From Aurantiacibacter zhengii (GTDB lineage Bacteria > Pseudomonadota > Alphaproteobacteria > Sphingomonadales > Sphingomonadaceae), in assembly GCF_003584125.1 (NCBI RefSeq), contig NZ_QXFL01000006.1, positions 62,001 through 126,000 of the forward strand: a stretch of DNA of 64,000 bases. The letters are read 5' to 3'. Both the position numbers and the translations under genes were made by a program. Below are positions 63,920 through 64,000 of the stretch, in pieces; within the stretch, counting starts at the first letter, position 1, and each line of letters starts with the position of its first letter. Below the pieces are notes generated by a model. That model was not told the origin of the DNA. It worked only from the letters and a program-made list of their open reading frames with translations, and did no database searches.

Positions 63920-64000
63920 GCTGCGATGATCACTGGCCGAACGCGAACCGTCCTCGGCAACGACACCTTCCAACAGAGGTACGAAGCGCACCATTGAGAT

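Noticed and set aside
1-64000. tRNA, rRNA, CRISPR arrays, integrase genes
   Set aside because: Looked for throughout; none could be supported from sequence.

Overview
The window looks like a high-GC alphaproteobacterium of the order Sphingomonadales (sphingomonad or Erythrobacteraceae type). The evidence is the style of the metal-resistance, oxidase and F-type tra genes, two promoters matching the alphaproteobacterial general-stress sigma factor EcfG (GGAAC-N17-CGTT), and AGCGG-type intergenic dyads. I cannot tell from the sequence whether it is a plasmid or a chromosomal island. The gene content is accessory: metal resistance, a broken conjugation operon, stress and detoxification genes, and a dedicated oxidase cluster. 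No tRNA, rRNA or CRISPR array was seen.

Layout. 1-6.4 kb (minus strand): copper/silver efflux cusC-cusB(+CusF)-cusA, a small exported metal-type protein and an EcfG-dependent CBS protein. 6.8-9.9 kb (minus): an acetolactate-synthase-like enzyme translationally coupled to an aldehyde dehydrogenase. 10.4-28.2 kb (mostly plus): a divalent-metal island with lspA, a CadR/PbrR-like MerR regulator, a short CDF exporter on a MerR-type promoter, a cytochrome c-FTR1 fusion permease, czcCBA, a P1B-4 ATPase, a second short CDF, an unrecognised membrane protein, a zinc-type CzcD and a FecA-like TonB receptor preceded by an 18-bp perfect inverted repeat. 28.4-30.7 kb: a 1-Cys peroxiredoxin and a second CadR-like MerR gene divergent from DUF3703 and a methyltransferase.

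30.7-39.7 kb: AlpA and HTH regulators followed by an F-type type IV secretion operon (traA-L-E-K-B, dsbC, trbI, traF, traH, traG). Three abrupt junctions show that traV/traC, traW/U/N and the end of traG have been lost; traG now ends in the tail of an IS91-family transposase, so the conjugation system should be non-functional. 40-46 kb: an ArsR-SRPBCC-GST-glyoxalase operon with a clear ArsR operator, another GST, a frameshifted SnoaL-like gene, a PfpI-like protein, a CBS protein and small conserved proteins. 46-56 kb: a MscS channel and a caa3-type oxidase cluster (ctaG, cytochrome b561, three c-type hemes outside the core enzyme, coxB with a fused cytochrome c, a coxI/III fusion, a sorbosone dehydrogenase-like lipoprotein). 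56-64 kb: a lipoprotein, two PRC-barrel proteins (one with an EcfG promoter), an SDR-membrane fusion operon with a ZIP-like protein lacking the usual metal ligands and a Na/Ca-type antiporter, and an erythromycin-esterase-like protein.

The island joins periplasm-to-outside efflux (CusCBA, CzcCBA) with cytoplasm-to-periplasm export (P1B-4 ATPase, CDFs) under MerR control. The best candidates for something undescribed are the SDR-membrane/ZIP-like/antiporter operon, the P1B-4 ATPase-short CDF-unknown membrane protein-CzcD string, and the long inverted repeat in front of the TonB receptor.
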